DNA of 64,000 nucleotides. It comes from Lingula anatina. Lineage: Eukaryota > Brachiopoda > Lingulata > Lingulida > Lingulidae. Under the pieces are notes generated by a model. That model searched no databases. It was not told the DNA's origin and saw nothing but the letters and a program-made list of their open reading frames with translations. Of this stretch, positions 59,601 through 64,000 are shown piece after piece; the stretch's first letter is position 1; every line of letters begins with the position of its first letter. Both the position numbers and the translations under genes were made by a program. The DNA lies in NCBI RefSeq assembly GCF_001039355.2, contig NW_019776113.1, forward strand, positions 561,420-625,419, read 5' to 3'.

Positions 59601-62600
59601 AGGACAACTATCTAAAATACTTCTCAAGTTTATATAAGAAGGGCTTTCCTTTTTTCTTGGTTTGCTTTATCTATTTACTGAATAATTGTCGTGTCGGCCC
59701 TGTCTTGATCAATTGTATGTGCGGTGAACAGCGAGCGTGAAGTCACAGCAGCATTTATTGGGGCCATAATAAAATTGGGCAGATTATCAGTACACAACTG
59801 ACATAAATTGCAATTGGGTGAGTGTTGATGCATTTTACTAATTCATACAAGTTAAATAAAATAACAAGTTGTGTGTGCATATGTTTGTATGTGCGCGTTT
59901 TGACCTTAAAAGAATTAATTTGCACGGTTCAAAAGACACAGGACACTTACATCCGCCATACTTCCGGAAACGTCGAGAACCAGTACATATCTCTTTGGCT
60001 GCTGTTGAACCACTTTGAAAGTGGGAGTTGTATCTATGTCTGTATTAGTGGATACAGGTGGATTATGATCTGAAGCAATGGAATTTGAATACCCCTATAT
60101 TAATATTCTGTTCATTCTTTTTAAGGAAAGCTGGATGTTATGTTTAAAATATTCTTCTCAATTGCTTGTGAAGAACGTAGATCTGTGACTTCTTTTTTTT
60201 TTAACAAAATCTATAATATTTTGAACAATTTTTCAACTAATTTTCATTTCAACCACAAAATCGTAAATAATATTCTAGTGGATTGTCAGTATTACTATTT
60301 ATGTAGACTTATATAATTTACTTTTCTGTTTCAGATAGCGATCATTGTCAAGTTGGACCACTAAACGTTAAATGTACAGTGTACTTATGTATGATCGCTA
60401 TCCACTACCTGACAACATGCCGGTGGTCCAGTGCCCAATAGAAGGCTGTGACTACACCACGGATGACCTTGATGCCACTATCGTAGCAGCCCTACTCACC
60501 ACACATAGCTCTCTTCATACCAACGCCCCCGTAACTGCAGCCAAAGTGGAGAAAGTCAAGCGGTCCACAATATCAGCCTGCTGTACCAGGGAAGAGTGGT
60601 CATACTTTCAGTCCAGATAGACAGAGTATGCCGATGCAACAAAGATAGCTGGCAAAGACACTGTTATCCAATTGCTGGAATGTTGTGATGACCTCTAGTG
60701 AAAAGACCGAACCAAGACAGCATGTGGGAGCCTCGTGAACAAATCCATTAATGAGGTGATGGCCGCAATCAAGACATTAGCGGTACGCACAGAGAACACA
60801 ATGGTGGCTAGAGTGACACTACAGAACATGCATCAAGACAGAGATGAACCTGTCCGCAACTATGGTGCCCGTCTAAAAGGCAAGGCAGGAGTATGCACAT
60901 TTTCTGTATCATGCCCCAGCTGCAACACTGCTTTAAGCTACATGGAGGAGATGACTCGTGATGTTCTAACCCCTGGACTGGCAGACTATGAGATCCAAAT
61001 AGACCTTCTAGGGGATAAGAACCAGGACATGGCATTGAAGGAAGTCCTCCAATTTGTGGAAGCAAAAGACGCAAGAAAGCGCTCCGCATCACACTTACAA
61101 GAATCCCAAGCAGCTGAGGCCATCGGTAGCACTTACCGACCCTAGGACCCCTGTAGCTACTGCAGAAAAACTGGCCATGGAAAAGCTGCCCCTTTACGCA
61201 TTCGCAAGAGAGATTGCCCCGCCTTTGGGCACAAATGCCAGACCTGCACACGATACCACCACCTTGAAGTAGTGTGCCGTAGCAAAGATAAACCCAAGCT
61301 GAGCCAGGAGACTACTTCCTGTCATGAGGCAGATGATTGTGAAGGCCCAGTCACTTGGGTGTGAAGAGCTTCCAAACCACAACTGTTTGTCAACTTCAGA
61401 ATCACTGTCTGTGCAGATGATTACAGAGAGCTAGGCTTCAGCTTACTATCCTCAGCCATACCAATAGAACATCCCTCAATGGCTGACATTGGTTGTCAGA
61501 GCTGCCTTGCTGGCATTAAGGTACAGGACCTGATCCCAGTCACTATGAAGATGCAAACTGTTGTCAACAATGGCATCAACATTCTTGGACCAACCATCCT
61601 TCACTATGCTGGGAGGGGCCCATCTGGCAAACTGGTGGAAACAAGAGGAATGACTTATGTCATCGATGACAAGCTCTTTATCAGCAGGAGACATGTATTG
61701 CACTTGGCATCATACCAAAGACCTTCCCGACTGTTGGTGCATATCACATGTCGCAGTGTGCATCTGTGTCCCCTGACATTACCCTTAAAGCACGTGGCGC
61801 TGATGCCCCACACACATGCACTTGCCCCAAACGTCAGCCAACATCACCCTCTGTCTCAAATCCGATCCACTGCCCCAATCAGGCCCTTACCCTTGAAATG
61901 GGAAAAGTCTGGGACCGTGGTTAAAGTACGGCAGTTCGATCAATATGTTGTGAGAGTAGATGGAGTAGTAACATTACAGAACAGGAAATTCCTACACTCC
62001 TGTCCTGCAACCCACACCAATCCTGACCATAGGCCGTGACACACTCCCATGACACACAAACGCAGTGTGAAACCCCGCCGCCACTGACTGTACCACCCAT
62101 ACCTCAACTGTTCAACGCACCTTCACCCGCCACAGATATGCCGTCACCCGAAAGCGCCGCCTTCTACCTTTAGGGAATGCAACTCCATCCAGGTCTGTCA
62201 GTGTTAGCACACGTGTTTGCACCACTAGATGCATCTTCCAAAACTATCTTGTGACTTCCGATGATGTTATTTTCGGACCTATAATCATCGTACTTGAGTT
62301 CCTTGGTTATCCCACCACTTGTCTTACTCCTATTACTTTGTCTTACTCCTGTTACTGTTCTTACTCCTATTACTTTGTAGTTTACTTGTTTTCTCACACT
62401 AGTGACCTCTCATTGAAACATTTCAGTCTTTCTACTGACTTTGGTTAACAGTGGACCTAAAGACTTGGGGGAGATATAGGATTACTATTTATGTACTATA
62501 ATTTACTTTTCTGTTTCAGATAGCGATCATTGTCAAGTTGGACCAATAAACGCTAAACGACAAATAGTACAGTGTACTTATTTTATTACTACCACTAGCT

Positions 62601-63736
62601 TTTTATAAAACCTGAACCTTACTGTTCCTAAAATCTTCGTGTTCCCTCATGACTTCCCAGGCACTCCTGCCGCCACAGAGTCTGTTCTGCCTGTTAGGGG
62701 CCTGGTCGTTATGTTGGTCAAGTGAATCTGTCTCATCGTTGTCACAGAACCCGATAACCTGCAGTGATAAATATGTATCTCAATATCTTGACAGCACTGG
62801 ATGGGTGAAGAAACATCACTAAAATAGTAGATAGTGCTATAGATATATCCTCTTTTGAAAATATCACTTATTATGACATCTCACCGATTTTATAACTAAA
62901 ATATCATTTTCAATCAAACAGAGTCCATGAAGATGTAACATATCTCCCCTATGCAAATTTCTTTCATCCGAAATACAATACATTAAAATGTTTCATCAGT
63001 CGCGTTTGACTCAATAGACAAAGAAGTAGCAAAAAAAAAAAAAAAAAAAAAAAGGGTAAAAAGTTTCAATTACATATCCTGTGTCTATTAAAAAACTTTA
63101 TATGCTAAGCATGTTTTGGCTTTTGGCCTTTTGAGTTGCATGATCTTTTTATCTTTATTCCAGCCCCTACCAAAATCTGTCTCATTTAACGCTCACTTAC
63201 GGATCTCAATCTGTTCTAGAACATGTTTTTCTCTTTTAATGAAAAAAGCTTTTAATCTGCTCTAGGGCATTCGATAGGACTTTCCAAAAACAGTTCTCGA
63301 ACTGTTACATATATTACAGAACAACATTAGAACTGTTAAAAAATACCCCAAATATTATAGATTGAGGACTGTAAGTGAACGTTAAATGAGACATATTTTT
63401 GCAGGGGAGGATAAAAGACAAAGTGGTATCGTCCTGCACTTACAGATGTCACATAATGGTGTGACATGATAGAGGTGGTTCCCACGTTGTTGTATACATC
63501 AGGGGCAAACCTGCAACCACTTTCTGGGAGGTTGGTTTCATTATCCGGGTTGCAATTCCACACGAAACCGTCGTTAACTCTCTTATAGTCCTTGCCCGTC
63601 ACTCCCCGGGAACAGCGTACGCCTTCTATTCTCTCAGAAATAGAATCGTGGTAGAAGTGAGGATCATTTTCGTCCACCGGGTACTCGTCAAACAAACCCC
63701 AGCGCAAATGTCCCCACTCATGGAGGACTGTCTTGG
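53684..63736 (-). CDS. Calcium-activated chloride channel regulator (CLCA-type), 11 exons, 5' end outside window
   Basis: Exons: 63444-63736, 62623-62758, 59951-60069, 59336-59569, 58658-58954, 58075-58284, 57354-57492, 56658-56795, 56124-56276, 55478-55705 and 53684-55047. All have GT-AG sites and consistent phases, giving about 1103 aa. Exon 1 here has the CLCA metallohydrolase motif HEWGHLRWGLFDEY. Next is a Cys-containing segment (VIGFCDN...), then a VWA domain with a full MIDAS (LVLDVSGSM, GGGTCIGCGL, VVVSDGEEN). Beta-rich repeats, a KNDGIYS block and an FN3-like domain (PPDLYPPGRIYDL, SWTATGDD) follow. The last exon adds a transmembrane segment (IAIGSASAAVALLIIVVIAA) and a tail of about 270 residues. 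CLCAs are secreted or membrane proteins that modulate chloride channels and mucus or adhesion. The signal peptide and start lie beyond 64000. The long cytoplasmic tail is unusual. Confidence 0.92.
60735..61145 (+). pseudogene. Gag-like fragment of the LTR retrotransposon
   Basis: A 136-codon frame (NKSINEVMAAIKTLAVR..., VTLQNMHQDRDEPVRNYGAR) resembles the capsid part of Ty3/gypsy-type gag (the DE.VR.Y.ARLKG phrase). It is separated from the N-terminal finger (60372-60620) by stops and followed by the knuckle region in another frame at about 61142-61365. Confidence 0.65.
61479..62039 (+). pseudogene. Protease-like and pol C-terminal scraps of the LTR retrotransposon
   Basis: The frame opens with ADIGCQSCLAG, where the usual protease D[ST]G is altered to D-I-G or a neighbouring reading. 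After about 140 residues it passes directly to a pol C-terminal phrase (SGTVVKVRQFDQYVVRVDG). The jump shows a large internal deletion of reverse transcriptase and integrase. Confidence 0.55.
63031..63052. repeat. Poly-A run
   Basis: About 22 A residues in a CLCA intron, possibly the tail of an old retroposed element, although nothing recognisable precedes it. Confidence 0.8.
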
Positions 63737-63861
63737 CTGAAATATGAGAGAGAGAGAGAGAGAGAGTGGTGAAGATACAGTGACCAAATATACTGTTGTC
63801 AATGTTTTATATTTACCAGACTCTCCTGTCAGAACTTTTATGGCAATATTGTATTTTTTCA

Positions 63862-64000
63862 TAGGGGCCATTCCCAGACCCTATCGTACTAACTGTAGAT
63901 TGATCTATCCCTAAGAGGATTGTCGCTAAATTGTAATCAACTGAAGCGGCTTAGATATCTGGCACACCTACTGTAGCTGTTAGGGGGTAGTTAACTACCA
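63862..64000. mobile_element. Left end of a MITE related to 48097-48635, running off the window
   Basis: Starts AGGGGCCATTCCCAGA and continues with GATTGATCTATCCCTAAGAG and ATTGTCGCTAA, matching the end and subterminal parts of the inner MITE at 48 kb. The TTAGGGGGTAGTTAACTA phrase at the window end matches TAAGGGGGTAATTAACTT at about 48541. Confidence 0.65.

Larger units (their letters stand above)
60291..62580 (+). mobile_element. Decayed, internally deleted LTR retrotransposon in a CLCA intron
   Basis: Direct terminal repeats of about 97-100 bp lie at 60291-60387 and 62481-62580 (shared CTGTTTCAGATAGCGATCAT, then CAGTGTACTTA). A purine-rich tract GGGGGAGAT precedes the 3' repeat. Inside are a gag-like region with an N-terminal C2H2-like finger (CPIEGCDYTT...H...H), a CCHC-like knuckle region (CSYCRKTGHGK, CPAFGHKCQTC) and a short aspartic-protease-like piece (DIGCQSCLAG). 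A pol C-terminal scrap (WEKSGTVVKVRQFDQYVVRV) is also present. Reverse transcriptase and integrase cores are missing and several stops interrupt gag, so the element is dead and non-autonomous. It lies antisense to CLCA. No clear target-site duplication was found. Confidence 0.8.

Noticed and set aside
1-64000. Bacterial-style features: CRISPR arrays, operons, riboswitches, rRNA genes
   Set aside because: The DNA is eukaryotic with spliced genes; no regularly spaced repeat-spacer array and no rRNA-like sequence was seen.

Overview
The window is AT-rich animal nuclear DNA. Genes are split into small exons with GT-AG introns, and the intergenic space is full of microsatellites, foldback MITEs, retroelement fragments and draft-assembly scars (one 130-base N gap and single-N contig joins). 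The gene set is class XIX myosin, Pax, DEG/ENaC channel, CLCA, and many CARD and TIR immune-type domains. With the low GC it suggests an invertebrate bilaterian, most likely a lophotrochozoan such as a mollusc or brachiopod. That placement is inference; no species can be named.

Layout. (1) 1-4 kb, + strand: seven consecutive exons of a myosin motor, probably myosin XIX, with both gene ends missing. (2) 4.4-20.3 kb, - strand: three tandem paralogues of a multidomain family. The reconstructed order is N-terminal CARD (split over two exons), coiled coil, ZU5-like domain, a short inserted coiled coil, UPA-like domain, then C-terminal CARD. Gene 2 is complete (about 701 aa). Gene 1 lacks the C-terminal CARD, and gene 3 appears to lack the N-terminal CARD. 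I regard this as the most interesting system in the window. (3) 20.3-31.9 kb: few genes, two LINE fragments, and an OTU-type gene broken across contigs. (4) 32-34.1 kb, + strand: a Pax gene with a canonical PAI half-domain, no detectable RED half or homeodomain, and a C-terminal octapeptide/eh1-like motif. The gene's 3' end and downstream DNA recur at 42.6-43.9 kb. (5) 37-41 kb, - strand: a TIR, coiled-coil, transmembrane protein whose two 3' exons appear twice around a single N, almost certainly an assembly artefact. (6) 41.5-50 kb: duplicated segments, a perfect 92-bp palindrome, and several foldback/MITE elements including one nested inside another. A TPR exon lies on the - strand. (7) 50.6-51.2 kb, + strand: the last two exons of a DEG/ENaC channel. 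(8) 53.7-64 kb, - strand: eleven phase-consistent exons of a CLCA protein with HExxH motif, VWA domain, FN3-like region, TM segment and a long cytoplasmic tail. A decayed LTR retrotransposon sits in one of its introns.

How they may work together: the CARD-ZU5-UPA-CARD proteins and the TIR-TM protein look like cytosolic innate-immune or cell-death adaptors. Their co-location may reflect a fast-evolving, duplication-rich immune region. The channel, CLCA, Pax and myosin genes are unrelated neighbours.
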